Source: G965220205 sp965220205 (GTDB lineage: Bacteria > Chloroflexota > Dehalococcoidia > Lucifugimonadales > Australimonadaceae). From it: DNA of 64,000 nucleotides. Location of the stretch: contig OZ244812.1 of the NCBI GenBank assembly GCA_965220205.1, forward strand, positions 1,178,001-1,242,000, written 5' to 3'. The position numbers were made by a program, and so were the translations under genes. Under the pieces are notes generated by a model. That model searched no databases. It saw only the letters and a program-made list of their open reading frames with translations, and was not told the origin of the DNA. Positions 51,601 through 60,101 of this stretch are shown here, one piece after another. Position 1 is the stretch's first letter; each line of letters opens with the position of its first letter.

Positions 51601-52250
51601 TGGCCGTGCTCGGCGGATTCGGCCTGTGGTACGTCGCCAGCAGGTTGGACCGCACCGCGTTGATCGGCCGTGTGGGCTTCGCCGCCTGGACCGCCGTCCT
51701 CGTCGTCGCGCTAGGCGCTGTCGTCTACTACCCGCTCGCCGGGACGGCGGACCGCGCAGGCGACGCGGGTTTCGAGCTGGACGGCCTCGCGCAACTCGAG
51801 CGTTGGGCGCCAGCGGAGCTGATGGCCATCCAGTGGGTCCACGACAACGTCCCGCGCGACGCGGTTGTCGTCGAATCTCCGGTCGTCGCCTGCCCCAGCG
51901 AGCCCAGGGGCTGCAGCTCGTACACGGAGGCGGCGCGCATCTCCCAGAGTACGGGACGGCCGACGATTCTCGGCTGGTACGGCCACGAGCGCCAGTGGCG
52001 CAGCAGCGACAAGCACAGCGCCATCGACGCGCGCCTCGCGGACGTCCGGGAGCTCTACGAGACGCAGGACGTAGAGAGGGCCGGCGCCATACTCCGCAAG
52101 TACGATGCGGACTACATCGTGGTCGGCGACCGCGAGCGGGGCGCCTACGGCGCGGACGGCCTCGCCAAGTTCACCGAGCTCGGCGAGGTTGTCTTCGGCG
52201 ACGAGAGCGGGGTGCTCATCTACGAACTGCCTGCGGGGGACCGACTATGA
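48618..52250 (+). CDS. DUF2298 multi-spanning membrane protein with an inserted seven-repeat FG-GAP-like propeller
   Basis: This 1210-aa protein is much longer than usual for the family. Residues about 1-384 have several membrane helices with the DUF2298 signatures MDFMLLNSVVASPHYPPNDAW (last residue excluded), VSYYYFGY and FFSFLLGDMHPHVM. Residues about 385-733 (nt 49770-50817) are a soluble insertion of seven repeats, each with a phi-x-VGAP or AGA turn, a G-A-x-x-V-F strand and W-x-x-x-x-x-L, and several opening with DFG or AFG, matching the FG-GAP/integrin-alpha propeller. Membrane helices resume at WRFVRAVALAGALAAASM. The start is TTG 48618 abutting ftsY, or ATG 48627. A cell-surface glycan role is inferred from neighbours. 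Confidence 0.82.
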   Translation: MANMVVTALYWLLVLELFSIAALPLAYRAFSQLPDRGWAFSKPLGLLGVGFGVWAIGLTHSLSNSRLSVAFALLLLATVSLAAARRVLPEMRDFVRANRNPIIAAELLFIAVFAGMALMRASISTIGHTEQPMDFMLLNSVVASPHYPPNDAWLAGEPVSYYYFGYLMIGAATLLSGIATSVAYNLGLATVAAVAGVAAFGVAYNLVRLARGTTRGAVLGGCAAVFLLLIASNLGGALELVRAAGAGSTGFWEFIGLKGLTAPIAPSTGWAPTEFNWWFKASRIAESTGAGPTTITEFPFFSFLLGDMHPHVMSIGFVLLAVGIAIQIYLQPALLRAPTLRREWPLLLTTVVGIGALGAINLWDLPLGFALLGSAVMLNAARNERSLQSGASLALSADTLIVGAPTDSQTGHRAGSATIYTQRESRWKRVQTLVPVAPRPDCGFGTSAAGADDLIVVGAPRATEQGAVFVFGQQGGKWFQRTTLRPPDDTVDDFGLSVAAIPGMILVGARNAAFIYTGSDLLWELHATLPMPGGVADFGSTVALEPETAIVGAPRGAGAVVVFTRDEESWTLDAVLRGNESDAVVALGRSIAFDGRQIAAGARGAAVVFDRWAGGWRTAATITPPRPSLADSFGVSVAIDQWYAAVGADGQWRGRPTAGAVFVYESNYDGDDVSWDFHYEVTPREPDADAAFGAAVALAGDTLAAGSPGSGHGATFIFDRTLDRWGPRRKLGARWRFVRAVALAGALAAASMAAFAPFFMTFDASASAIQPLRQLLTRPIHLLLIWGIPTALALPVLWRAIGPIFARGNWSTMRFGIGLFVGFTPIAFWLQPFYAMPLYALALALFGLHQAGYRMPLPDEMNFAFNPRITLAVGSTIVIGGFIYDGVVNNERGIDGELIALDRLSIVVPIALIISLTIYGAWTLAHRDSEALRTARPGAGNRTASDATTPLLLLLGTACALIMGVELFHVADIFGGDLRRLNTVFKLYYQAWILMAVLGGFGLWYVASRLDRTALIGRVGFAAWTAVLVVALGAVVYYPLAGTADRAGDAGFELDGLAQLERWAPAELMAIQWVHDNVPRDAVVVESPVVACPSEPRGCSSYTEAARISQSTGRPTILGWYGHERQWRSSDKHSAIDARLADVRELYETQDVERAGAILRKYDADYIVVGDRERGAYGADGLAKFTELGEVVFGDESGVLIYELPAGDRL

Positions 52251-54514
52251 CGCAGACGGCAGGGAGCAGCGAAACAACCTCGCCTGGGCGACTCCGGTCT
52301 TGGGCCGCGCGACAGCGGCGGCAAGTGCGCTTGCCCCGGCCGGTCATCGACTGGTCCGCCTGGCGACGGCTGGAATGGCAGACGTGGGTCTTCTTGGCGA
52401 TTGTTGTTGTCGCGCTCGGAACGCGGCTCTGGGACCTGGGCGGACGGGCCCTCCACTACGACGAGATACTGCACGCTCATTACTCATGGAGATTCGCCGA
52501 GGGATTGGGTTACAGCCACAACCCGCTGACCCACGGACCGCTGCTGTTCCACATCGCAGCGGGGAGCTTCTGGCTGCTCGGCTCGAACGACGTCACCGCG
52601 CGGCTGGTCCCGGCCTTGTTCGGCACGGCGCTGGTCGGGTTGCCGTGGCTCCTGCGCAAGCAGCTCGGCATCTACGGCGTCCTGGCGACCGCTTCGCTGC
52701 TCGCGCTCTCGCCGTCCATTCTCTACTTCGGCCGCTTCATACGAAACGACATCTACATGGCCGTGTGGCTCTTGTTGCTCGTGGCGATCCTCTGCCGGCA
52801 CCTCGAACGCCCTCGGACCCATCTACTCGTGGCCTGGGTCGCCGTCTGGGCTCTCGCCTACAGCACCAAGGAGTCCGCGTTCCTGCTCGCCGGCATCTTT
52901 GGCCTGTTCCTGTTCATCGTGTCCGCGCCTGCGCTGTGGAACTGGGTCCGCGGGCGGGCCCGCCTCTCCGACGTTCCGCCGGCCGGCGACCTGCTCATCT
53001 TGCTCGGCACGCTCTCGCTTCCGATGTGGGTCCCCTTCGTTAGCCTCATCCAGGAGCCGCTGGGAATCGTCCTCGTCAACCCCGACGCCCTCTCCCACCG
53101 GGTCGAGTCGGGGGAGATCGTCCGCGCCGCAGTCGAGACTGGGGCTCCGGCGGGCGGAGGCCTCTACATCGCGGCGTACATCGTCGGCGCCTTCGCCGTC
53201 CTGTCGGTCCTCATCGGCCTGCTCTGGGACAAGCGACGGTGGCCGCTGCTGGCCGCGGTGTTCGGCGGCATCTGGCTACTGCTGTTCACGAGCGTGTTCA
53301 CGAACTGGCAAGGGTTCTTCACCGGATTGTGGGGCTCCGCGGGCTACTGGATCGCCCAACAAGACGTCACACGCGCCGACCAGCCCTGGTACTACTACGT
53401 CGTCGGCCTCTCCACATACGAATTCCTCATCATCCTGCCCGGCGTCATCGGCGGCGTTTGCCTCTTGGCGAAGGGCGCCGCGTTCGACCGGCTCATCGTG
53501 GCGTGGGCTGTCCTGACGTTCGTCATGTTCTCGTACGCCGCCGAGCGGATGCCGTGGCTGCTCGTCGGCGTCACCGTCCCGTTCGCCGTCGTCGCCGGCC
53601 GTGCTGTGGGCCTGCTCATCGAGTCTGCGCTGCGGACACGGCAGAGCCTTGTCACGCTCCTCGGCGGCGGCGGCGCAGCGCTCTTCACGCCGCTCCTGCT
53701 GCTGCGAGTCATACGGAGCGACAACCTGCTGACCGATATCTGGCTGTGGCTCTCTGTGGCGGGACTACTCGCGACGCTAGGCGCGATCGCGTGGACAGCC
53801 GACCGCGTGCGCACAGGGGGGCTGCCGGAGCGCCCGCCCTTCGTGTGGAGCGAGGCGTGCCGCAAGCTCATGGCCGGGCGCGGCCCGCTCTTCTCCGGGG
53901 CGGCGCTCGGCGTTCTGGCCATCCTCCTCGTGTTCACGGCGTTCGTCGCGGGCCGCGCGGTCTACTCCTACGCCGGATTCGAGCGGCCGACCGAGCTGCT
54001 CGTCTACTCGCAATCGGGTCAGGAGACCTCCTACGCCGCCGAGTGCATCGACCGCCTCGCCCACGACTCGGGCATCGGCAAGGAGAACCTGCGCCTGTTG
54101 ACGGGTGAGTCGGACAACTTCGCTTGGCAGTGGCGGTGGTACCTCCGCGACTACCCGAACTTGCAGTACCGTTACCTCAACGACAGCCCGCTCGACGCGC
54201 CGCCCGACGTCGACGTCGTCCTTATGAGCCGTTCGGTCGAAGACGCCAACGCGCGGCATCTGGGCGAGTTCACCCGCATGGGCGAGATCAGGCACCTGTG
54301 GTGGTTCCCCAACTACGCCTACAAGGGAATCACCCCCCTGAGCGTCCTGTCCGACGCCGCCGACCGGGAGCTCGTGCGCCAGGGGGCCGACTACTTCATC
54401 GAGAGGAAGTACCCCGGAACGATGTACAGCAGCACGGGCGTAATCTACATAGCCAACGGACTGGCGCCCCTGGCCGAAGGTTGCACCGACCTCCGCGCGA
54501 CCGACGAGGCGTGA
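52247..54514 (+). CDS. TIGR03663/Agl23-like membrane glycosyltransferase (GT-C fold)
   Basis: This is a 755-aa protein with a basic N-terminal segment and many membrane helices. LGGRALHYDEILHAHYSWRF contains the acidic pair of GT-C glycosyltransferases in the first outside loop, and NPLTHGPLLFHIAAGSFWL follows as in TIGR03663. ATG 52247 overlaps the upstream stop (ATGA), so it is translationally coupled to the DUF2298 gene; the pair recurs in Chloroflexota and haloarchaea. It probably handles lipid-linked sugars at the membrane. Confidence 0.85.
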   Translation: MTQTAGSSETTSPGRLRSWAARQRRQVRLPRPVIDWSAWRRLEWQTWVFLAIVVVALGTRLWDLGGRALHYDEILHAHYSWRFAEGLGYSHNPLTHGPLLFHIAAGSFWLLGSNDVTARLVPALFGTALVGLPWLLRKQLGIYGVLATASLLALSPSILYFGRFIRNDIYMAVWLLLLVAILCRHLERPRTHLLVAWVAVWALAYSTKESAFLLAGIFGLFLFIVSAPALWNWVRGRARLSDVPPAGDLLILLGTLSLPMWVPFVSLIQEPLGIVLVNPDALSHRVESGEIVRAAVETGAPAGGGLYIAAYIVGAFAVLSVLIGLLWDKRRWPLLAAVFGGIWLLLFTSVFTNWQGFFTGLWGSAGYWIAQQDVTRADQPWYYYVVGLSTYEFLIILPGVIGGVCLLAKGAAFDRLIVAWAVLTFVMFSYAAERMPWLLVGVTVPFAVVAGRAVGLLIESALRTRQSLVTLLGGGGAALFTPLLLLRVIRSDNLLTDIWLWLSVAGLLATLGAIAWTADRVRTGGLPERPPFVWSEACRKLMAGRGPLFSGAALGVLAILLVFTAFVAGRAVYSYAGFERPTELLVYSQSGQETSYAAECIDRLAHDSGIGKENLRLLTGESDNFAWQWRWYLRDYPNLQYRYLNDSPLDAPPDVDVVLMSRSVEDANARHLGEFTRMGEIRHLWWFPNYAYKGITPLSVLSDAADRELVRQGADYFIERKYPGTMYSSTGVIYIANGLAPLAEGCTDLRATDEA

Positions 54515-54545
54515 CGGACGCGTATACTCAGACGAACTGCTGCCG

Positions 54546-55619
54546 GTGAGGATGGAGGGCCCGTTGCTGACCAGCCGCCGCCTGTGGCTGGGTTTCGCCG
54601 TCACCGGCGCGTTCCTGGCTGGGCTGTTCCTGAAGATCGATCTCGACGGGATGCGCTCGGCGTTGGCCGAAGCCAACTACCTGTACCTGCTCCCCGCGGT
54701 CCTCGTCTACTTCGCATCGTTCTACGCCCGCGCCGTGCGTTGGCGCTACGTCCTCGGCCCGTTCGCGCGCGTCGGAGCAAATCGGCTCTACCCCGTGATC
54801 ATGGTCGGCTACATGGCCAACAACGTGTTGCCCATGCGCTTGGGCGAGGTCGCCCGCAGCTACTACCTCTCGACGCGGGAGCCGGTGCGGGCGTCGACGG
54901 CGCTCGCCACAGTCGTCATCGAGCGCGTATTCGACGGCCTGACGCTGCTGTTCTTCCTCGCGGCCGCCGCGTTGTTCCTCCCCGTGCCCGGCCTCGCCGA
55001 CCGCATCGCCGATTCGGTAAGCGCGCCGGTTTGGCTCCTGGCGATGGCCGTCATCGCGCCGTTTGTGGGCGTCCTCTCCCTCATGGTGTCAGCGGCGGTC
55101 TACCCCGATGTGTTCCTTCGAGTCGCCCGGTGGACCACGGGCAAGTTGCCTGAGCGTTTCGGCCGGCGCGCCTACGGTCTCACGCAACGCTTCATCGACG
55201 GCTTCGAGGGGCTGCACCGGCCAAGCAAGCTTGCCGCTGTCTTCGGCCTATCCCTTCCCGTCTGGGTCCTGGAGGGCGCGGCGTACTACATCGTGGCCCT
55301 GGGTTTCCACCTGCAGGCCGATTTCGACAGCCTTGGCCTGATGATCGCGGCGATGCTCGTGTTGACCAGCGCAGCGAACCTGGCCACCACCATCCCCTCG
55401 TCCCAGGGGTCCGTCGGACCGTTCGAGTTCTTCGCCGTCCTATCGCTGGAGTTCCTGGGGGTTGCCTCCGGCGTTGCCTCGGCCTACGCCATCGTGCTGC
55501 ACGTCACGCTGCTGCTGCCGCCCATCGTCGCCGGGCTGCTCCACCTCGCCGCGAGCAGCGTGACGCTGGGGCAGCTCACGCGCGCAACGCCCGCCTCTCC
55601 GACGGAGGAACGTCCATGA
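54546..55619 (+). CDS. Lysylphosphatidylglycerol-synthase-like/AglD-type flippase (UPF0104)
   Basis: This is a 357-aa protein with about eight membrane helices. YARAVRWRYVLGP and NNVLPMRLGEVARSYYLS are hallmarks of the LPG synthase transmembrane/UPF0104 family; IPSSQGSVGPFEFF is the conserved late motif. Related proteins move or modify lipid-linked glycans. The start is uncertain: GTG 54546, ATG 54552, or TTG 54564 (which has GGAGG nearby). A TATACT at 54521-54526 may be a -10. The stop overlaps the next ATG (ATGA). Confidence 0.87.
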   Translation: MRMEGPLLTSRRLWLGFAVTGAFLAGLFLKIDLDGMRSALAEANYLYLLPAVLVYFASFYARAVRWRYVLGPFARVGANRLYPVIMVGYMANNVLPMRLGEVARSYYLSTREPVRASTALATVVIERVFDGLTLLFFLAAAALFLPVPGLADRIADSVSAPVWLLAMAVIAPFVGVLSLMVSAAVYPDVFLRVARWTTGKLPERFGRRAYGLTQRFIDGFEGLHRPSKLAAVFGLSLPVWVLEGAAYYIVALGFHLQADFDSLGLMIAAMLVLTSAANLATTIPSSQGSVGPFEFFAVLSLEFLGVASGVASAYAIVLHVTLLLPPIVAGLLHLAASSVTLGQLTRATPASPTEERP

Positions 55620-56944
55620 GAGTCGGCATCATCGGCGGAGGCGCCGCGGGACTCGCGGCCGCGTACGAGCTGGGAGCGCGCGGCCACACGGCGGAGGTCT
55701 TCGAAGGCGCGCCGTTCCTGGGAGGCCAGGCCTCGACGTTCGACGTGGGCGGCGCCCCCATCGAGCGCGGGTATCACCACCTCTTCCGCAGCGACACGGC
55801 CATGGCCGAGCTCATCGACGAGCTCGGCCTCGGCCATCGGTTGAAGTGGATCGATTCGAACGTCGGCTACTTCGCCGACGGACGTCTCTGGCGTTTCACA
55901 TCGCCGTCCGATCTCCTGCGCTTCCGTCCGTTGCCGCTGGTCGATCGGGTCCGCTTGGGCGTGACGACGCTGCGTCTCCAGCGCCGGACCGAGTGGCGTT
56001 CGCTCGAACAGCAGACCGCGACCGAGTGGGTCAGGCAGCACATGGGCGAGCGCGTCTACCGGGTCATCTTCGAGCCGATGCTGCGCGGCAAGTTCGGCGC
56101 GTATCACGACCAGATCAGCATGGCGTGGCTCTGGAACAAATTCGCCTTGCGCACCGCGTCGCGGGGCGAGGGCTTGCGCGGACGGTTCAAGGAACAGCTC
56201 GGCTACCCCACCGGAAGCTTCGGCGAGATTTTCGATACGCTCGCCGAGCACATCCGGCGACAGGGCGGCAGCGTTCACCCCAGCTCGGCAGTGCGCCGCG
56301 TCATCGTGACGGACGGACGCGCGACAGGCCTCGAGGTCGCCGTCGGAGGAGGGGCGCCCGAGCAGCGGCTCTACGACGCAGTGCTCGCGACCGTGCCCTC
56401 CTACGTGTTCCCGCGTCTCGTGGAGGGCCTGCCCGCCGACTACGCCGGCATGCTCGCCGACAAGACCTACCTGGCGGCCGTCCTCGTAGTCCTCGTGCTC
56501 GACCGGCCGCTCAGCCCTCACTACTGGACCTATGTGGGCGACCGGTCGCTGCCGTTCCTCGGCATCATCGAGCACACCAATCTCATACCCGCGGAGAACT
56601 ACGGCGGCGGGCACATCGTCTACCTGGCGAACTATCTCGATCGCGACGACCGGCTGTACGCCATGAGCGCGGACGAGCTGTACCGCGAGTACATCCCGCA
56701 CGTCCAGCGCATCAACCCCGCGTTCAACGAGTCGTGGGTGAAGGAGTACCACCACCACAAGGTGGACGCCGCGCAGCCGATCGTCACGCGCGGCTACTCC
56801 GAGCGCATCCCCTCCCACCAAACGCCCATCCCCGGGCTCTGGCTCGCCAACACGACCCAGATCTACCCGGAGGACCGCGGCACCAACTACTCGGTCCGCA
56901 TGGGCCGCCAGGTGGCGGCCATGATAGCGGCCGGGCAACCCTAG
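55616..56944 (+). CDS. FAD-dependent amine-oxidase-type oxidoreductase
   Basis: This is a 442-aa flavoprotein starting with the dinucleotide-binding motif GIIGGGAAGLAAAYELG. The FAD/substrate domains follow (ERGYHHLFRSD; TNLIPAENYGGGH) and the C-terminal FAD-contact segment (LANTTQIYPEDRGTNYSV). It resembles protoporphyrinogen-oxidase, phytoene-desaturase and UDP-galactopyranose-mutase relatives; the precise reaction is not recognised. Its place after a glycosyltransferase and flippase suggests surface sugar or lipid modification. A decayed copy of its last 35 codons lies at 57816. Confidence 0.85.
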   Translation: MRVGIIGGGAAGLAAAYELGARGHTAEVFEGAPFLGGQASTFDVGGAPIERGYHHLFRSDTAMAELIDELGLGHRLKWIDSNVGYFADGRLWRFTSPSDLLRFRPLPLVDRVRLGVTTLRLQRRTEWRSLEQQTATEWVRQHMGERVYRVIFEPMLRGKFGAYHDQISMAWLWNKFALRTASRGEGLRGRFKEQLGYPTGSFGEIFDTLAEHIRRQGGSVHPSSAVRRVIVTDGRATGLEVAVGGGAPEQRLYDAVLATVPSYVFPRLVEGLPADYAGMLADKTYLAAVLVVLVLDRPLSPHYWTYVGDRSLPFLGIIEHTNLIPAENYGGGHIVYLANYLDRDDRLYAMSADELYREYIPHVQRINPAFNESWVKEYHHHKVDAAQPIVTRGYSERIPSHQTPIPGLWLANTTQIYPEDRGTNYSVRMGRQVAAMIAAGQP

Positions 56945-57143
56945 GGAACCTCTGAATAGCTCCGTCCCATCCGTTCGCCCTGAGCCCGTCGAAGCCTGTC
57001 CTGAGCCTGTCGAAGGGGGTCCCACGAACGGACTTGCCTGCTTCCCATCCTCATCTTCCTCCCCCGTTCTGGCCTCCTCCCCCGCGGGGGAGGATTGAGG
57101 AGGGGGCCTGCTGAGAGCACCAGCTCGTTGTTCAGAGGATTCC
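56945..57143. repeat. MITE-like element with terminal inverted repeats and internal palindromes
   Basis: GGAACCTCTGAA at 56945-56956 is inverted at 57131-57143 (TTCAGAGGATTCC, one extra base). Inside are tandem TGAGCC(C/T)GTCGAAG units (56981-57016) and a perfect 20-bp palindrome at 57075-57094 followed by ATTGAGGAGGGGG. The palindrome and tail recur at 63683-63718 and 63814-63850. It has no coding capacity, and begins one base after the FAD oxidoreductase stop codon. Confidence 0.6.
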
Positions 57144-57227
57144 TGGCAGGCTTCCGACCTACGACGTCCGCAGCGCTGCTATCATCGCCAACTGACCCCA
57201 GAACACCTCGCGAACAGGAGCCCAGCC

Positions 57228-57806
57228 ATGACCACCGAGACCGGCGAACACGCGATGGCCCCTCGACTCTACGAGACCGCAGTCGCCCACACCCGACAGC
57301 GCCTCGCCGCCGTCTCCGCGGACCAGTGGGACGACCCCACGCCATGCACCGAGTGGGACGTCCGCCAACTTGTCTCCCATCTCGTGACCACCTCCATGAA
57401 TGCGAAGAGCATCATGGACGGCAACGGCCCTCAGCGATTCGACGGCGACGTCCTCGGCGACGACCCGCTGGCTGCCTTCGACGCTGCGGTTGCGGCCGCC
57501 GCCGCCGCGTTCAGCGCGCCGGGGGCGATGGAGCGGATAGTCGCCACACGACGCGGGGACCAGGTCGCGGGCGAGTACGCGCTCGGCCAGGTGCAAGAGG
57601 TCCTCGTGCACGGATGGGACCTCGCGAAGGCGACCGGCCAGGACGCCGAGCTGCCCGCCGACGTGATCGACGTCGCGTACGCCCGCGCGCTGCGGAACCA
57701 CGACCGCATCCGCGCCACCGGCGCCTACGGCGAGGCCGAGGCCCCCGTCCCTGCCGACGCCGGCGCGCAAGCAAAGTACCTCAGCATCCTCGGACGCGCG
57801 CCCTAG
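57228..57806 (+). CDS. TIGR03086/DinB-like metal-binding protein (mycothiol-dependent isomerase fold)
   Basis: This is a 192-aa four-helix-bundle protein. TPCTEWDVRQLVSHLV and QEVLVHGWDLAKATGQ are the two conserved His-containing helices of the TIGR03086/mycothiol maleylpyruvate isomerase N-terminal family, with a likely divalent metal site. The role is unknown; members are thought to be thiol-dependent or metal-binding. ATG 57228 follows CAGGAG. It sits between a MITE-like repeat and a gene remnant, so may have arrived with the rearrangement. Confidence 0.85.
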   Translation: MTTETGEHAMAPRLYETAVAHTRQRLAAVSADQWDDPTPCTEWDVRQLVSHLVTTSMNAKSIMDGNGPQRFDGDVLGDDPLAAFDAAVAAAAAAFSAPGAMERIVATRRGDQVAGEYALGQVQEVLVHGWDLAKATGQDAELPADVIDVAYARALRNHDRIRATGAYGEAEAPVPADAGAQAKYLSILGRAP

Positions 57807-57815
57807 GGAGCAAGC

Positions 57816-57921
57816 GCTCGCCAATACGACCTAGATCTATCCTGAGGACCGCGGCGCCAACTACTCGGTGCACATGGCCCGCCAGGTGGCGGCGATGATC
57901 GCGGCCGACGCTCGGCGGTAA
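57816..57921 (+). pseudogene. 3' remnant of a second FAD oxidoreductase copy
   Basis: Read in frame, this stretch gives ANTT, then a TAG stop, then IYPEDRGANYSVHMARQVAA and a TAA stop at 57919-57921. It matches the C-terminus of the oxidoreductase at 55616 (ANTTQIYPEDRGTNYSVRMG), with the Gln codon CAG changed to TAG. Only about 35 codons remain. It implies a tandem copy lost most of its body, or that material including the repeat and the TIGR03086 gene was inserted by duplication. Confidence 0.85.
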
Positions 57922-57975
57922 GGTTGGACTGGAGACTGGACAACCGCTACGTGCATACTTGGGTTGCACTGTGGT

Positions 57976-59304
57976 ATGAGTATTGCAAATCGGGGAGGAC
58001 TGAGCTTGACAGGAATCATCGCTCGGCCAAACGGGATCGCGAACAAACTCGACCCCAGCGACCGTGCCGTGCATGACTGGTACCGGTTCGTCCAGTCATT
58101 CCCTCCTCACCTAGTCGCAAGCTACCTAGACCGGTTCGGTCTCGGCCAAGACGCGACTGTGCTCGACCCCTTCTGCGGAACTGGCGCCACGTTAGTAGAA
58201 TCGAAGAAGCGGGGCATTTCCAACATAGGCATCGAAGCGAACCCTGTAGCATGCTTCGCCAGCACCGTCAAGACGTGTTGGGACATCGACCCTGATGCGC
58301 TAATTCGGGACGCGGAGCGCGTAGCGGACGAAGCACTTCACGAACTCGACATCCTGGGCATTGACGATGCCAAGGACTGCTCCGACATGGCCGACAGCTT
58401 GCTCATCCAGAGGCTTGGCCCCGAAACGACTGCACTCCTCCTCAGGAACTCGATCAGCCCCATCCCTTTGCATAAGGCCTTGGTGCTGAGGGATCTAATC
58501 GGGACTAGCTCTGCCCATTCCGCCCACGAGCGCTTGGCGTTCGCCGGTGCCCTAGTCTCCTCAGCGAGCAACCTCAAGTTTGGACCCGAAGTTGGCGTAG
58601 GAGATCCTAAGCCCGACGCCCCCGTCATAGGCCCATGGCTCAATCGAATTCGAACAATGGCGTCCGACCTTGCCAGTTACCGTGGGATGCCCACCGTTCT
58701 TAGTCAGGTTCATGCCGCAGATGCCCGTCAACCTGCTAGCGTCCTCGGCCGCGAGAGCATTGATGCGGTCATCACGTCCCCTCCATACCCTAACGAGAAA
58801 GACTACACACGGACGACTAGGCTAGAGTCAGTTCTATTGGGCTTCCTCGCGTCGAAAGCCGACCTCCGCAGCCTAAAGAAATCGCTCATACGCTCCAATA
58901 CCCGTGGCGTATACAAGGGCGACAACGACGACGCCTGGATCACGGAACACCCTCGCATACAGGAGATCGCTAACCAAATAGAGGCTCGCCGAGTGGCTTT
59001 GGGAAAGACTTCGGGCTTCGAGCGCATGTATCCCCGAGTGGCCACCCTTTACTTCGGGGGAATGGCGCGCCACCTCACGAGTCTACGGTATACGCTCCGT
59101 CCCGGAGCGCGGCTCGCATATGTGATCGGAGACCAAGCATCTTACCTTCGTGTGATGATCAGGACAGGTGAGATACTAGCAGAGATCGCTGAACAGGTTG
59201 GCTACCAAGTGGAAGGACTAGACCTGTTCCGCACCAGGTTAGCAACCGCTACGAGAGAGCAATTGCGCGAAGAAGTGTTACTGCTCCGATGGAAGGGAGA
59301 ATGA
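57976..59304 (+). CDS. DNA methyltransferase of a Type II restriction-modification system
   Basis: This is a 442-aa methylase. SAM-binding motif I is DPFCGTGATLVES near residue 65 and catalytic motif IV is TSPPYPNEKDY near 268, so the target-recognition region lies between them. TSPPY suggests N4-cytosine, though N6-adenine is possible. ATG 57976 is used; TTG 58006, behind a GGGGAGGAC, is an alternative giving a protein ten residues shorter. Its stop overlaps the nuclease start (ATGA). Base composition appears lower in GC than the flanking ligA and membrane-protein genes, as expected for acquired DNA. Confidence 0.9.
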   Translation: MSIANRGGLSLTGIIARPNGIANKLDPSDRAVHDWYRFVQSFPPHLVASYLDRFGLGQDATVLDPFCGTGATLVESKKRGISNIGIEANPVACFASTVKTCWDIDPDALIRDAERVADEALHELDILGIDDAKDCSDMADSLLIQRLGPETTALLLRNSISPIPLHKALVLRDLIGTSSAHSAHERLAFAGALVSSASNLKFGPEVGVGDPKPDAPVIGPWLNRIRTMASDLASYRGMPTVLSQVHAADARQPASVLGRESIDAVITSPPYPNEKDYTRTTRLESVLLGFLASKADLRSLKKSLIRSNTRGVYKGDNDDAWITEHPRIQEIANQIEARRVALGKTSGFERMYPRVATLYFGGMARHLTSLRYTLRPGARLAYVIGDQASYLRVMIRTGEILAEIAEQVGYQVEGLDLFRTRLATATREQLREEVLLLRWKGE

Positions 59305-60101
59305 CCCTCAGGATCATGACCCAGTACGACCGCATCATTGAGCATGTGTTCTTTAGGAAGTTCCGGGCCAAGATGGTACAAGTCCCGTTCTCACGTGAAG
59401 AACTGGTGGCGGCGGCGGCGCATCTTGGTCTTGCGCGACCGAAGAACCTCGGTGACATTCCCTATTCATTCCGGTACCGAAGGGACCTACCCAAGTCGAT
59501 CCGTGACAAAGCTCCGAAGGACTACGAGTGGGTTATACGAGGCGCGGGGACATCGCTCTACCGTTTCGACGCGATGCCGAGTCTTGATTTGCGGCCCAAC
59601 CCATCTCTGGCGGTAACCAAGATTCCGGACGCTACGCCACGAATAATTGTTCGATACGCTCAGACCGATGAGCAGGCATTGCTCGCCATTCTCAGATACA
59701 ACCGCCTAATCGACACGTTCGTAGGAGCCACCTGCTACTCGCTCCAGAACCATCTGTCTACGTCGGTTCAGGGAATCGGAAGTATGGAAACGGACGAAAT
59801 CTACGTGGGGATCGACCGCCGAGGGGTCCACTATGTGTTTCCGGTGGAAGCGAAGGGAGCAAGGGAGCGGCTCGGCAGGGTGCAGATTGAGCAAGATTTC
59901 GAACTGTGCAGCGTCAAGTTCCCGGGACTGGTCTGTCGTCCCATTGGAACACAATTCATGGGAGATGACGTCATCGCTCTGTTCGAATACACGCGAAACG
60001 GCGACGTCCTGAGCATCGCAAGCGAACGGCACTACCAGCTTGTGGGCCAGAACGAGCCGTCGGCGGACGATCTCGTTGCCTACTCAATTCTTCCGCTTTG
60101 A
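59301..60101 (+). CDS. Putative Type II restriction endonuclease
   Basis: This is a 266-aa protein coupled to the methyltransferase by an ATGA overlap (an upstream in-frame ATG at 59289 also exists). A PD-(D/E)xK-like core is visible: METDEIYVGID near residues 162-172, then VFPVEAKGARERLGRVQIEQD near 180-200 (only part quoted as motif: V-E-A-K-G), supplying Asp/Glu and Glu-x-Lys. The family is not one I recognise by name, and the recognition site is unknown. Its position and nuclease-like motif make a restriction enzyme the best call. The 3' end overlaps the convergent MFS gene by 22 bases. Confidence 0.75.
   Translation: MTLRIMTQYDRIIEHVFFRKFRAKMVQVPFSREELVAAAAHLGLARPKNLGDIPYSFRYRRDLPKSIRDKAPKDYEWVIRGAGTSLYRFDAMPSLDLRPNPSLAVTKIPDATPRIIVRYAQTDEQALLAILRYNRLIDTFVGATCYSLQNHLSTSVQGIGSMETDEIYVGIDRRGVHYVFPVEAKGARERLGRVQIEQDFELCSVKFPGLVCRPIGTQFMGDDVIALFEYTRNGDVLSIASERHYQLVGQNEPSADDLVAYSILPL

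Noticed and set aside
50183..52246. Long open frame extending upstream of the TIGR03663 gene
   Set aside because: It overlaps the DUF2298 gene in another frame and is Arg/Pro-rich without family features; the real start is ATG 52247.
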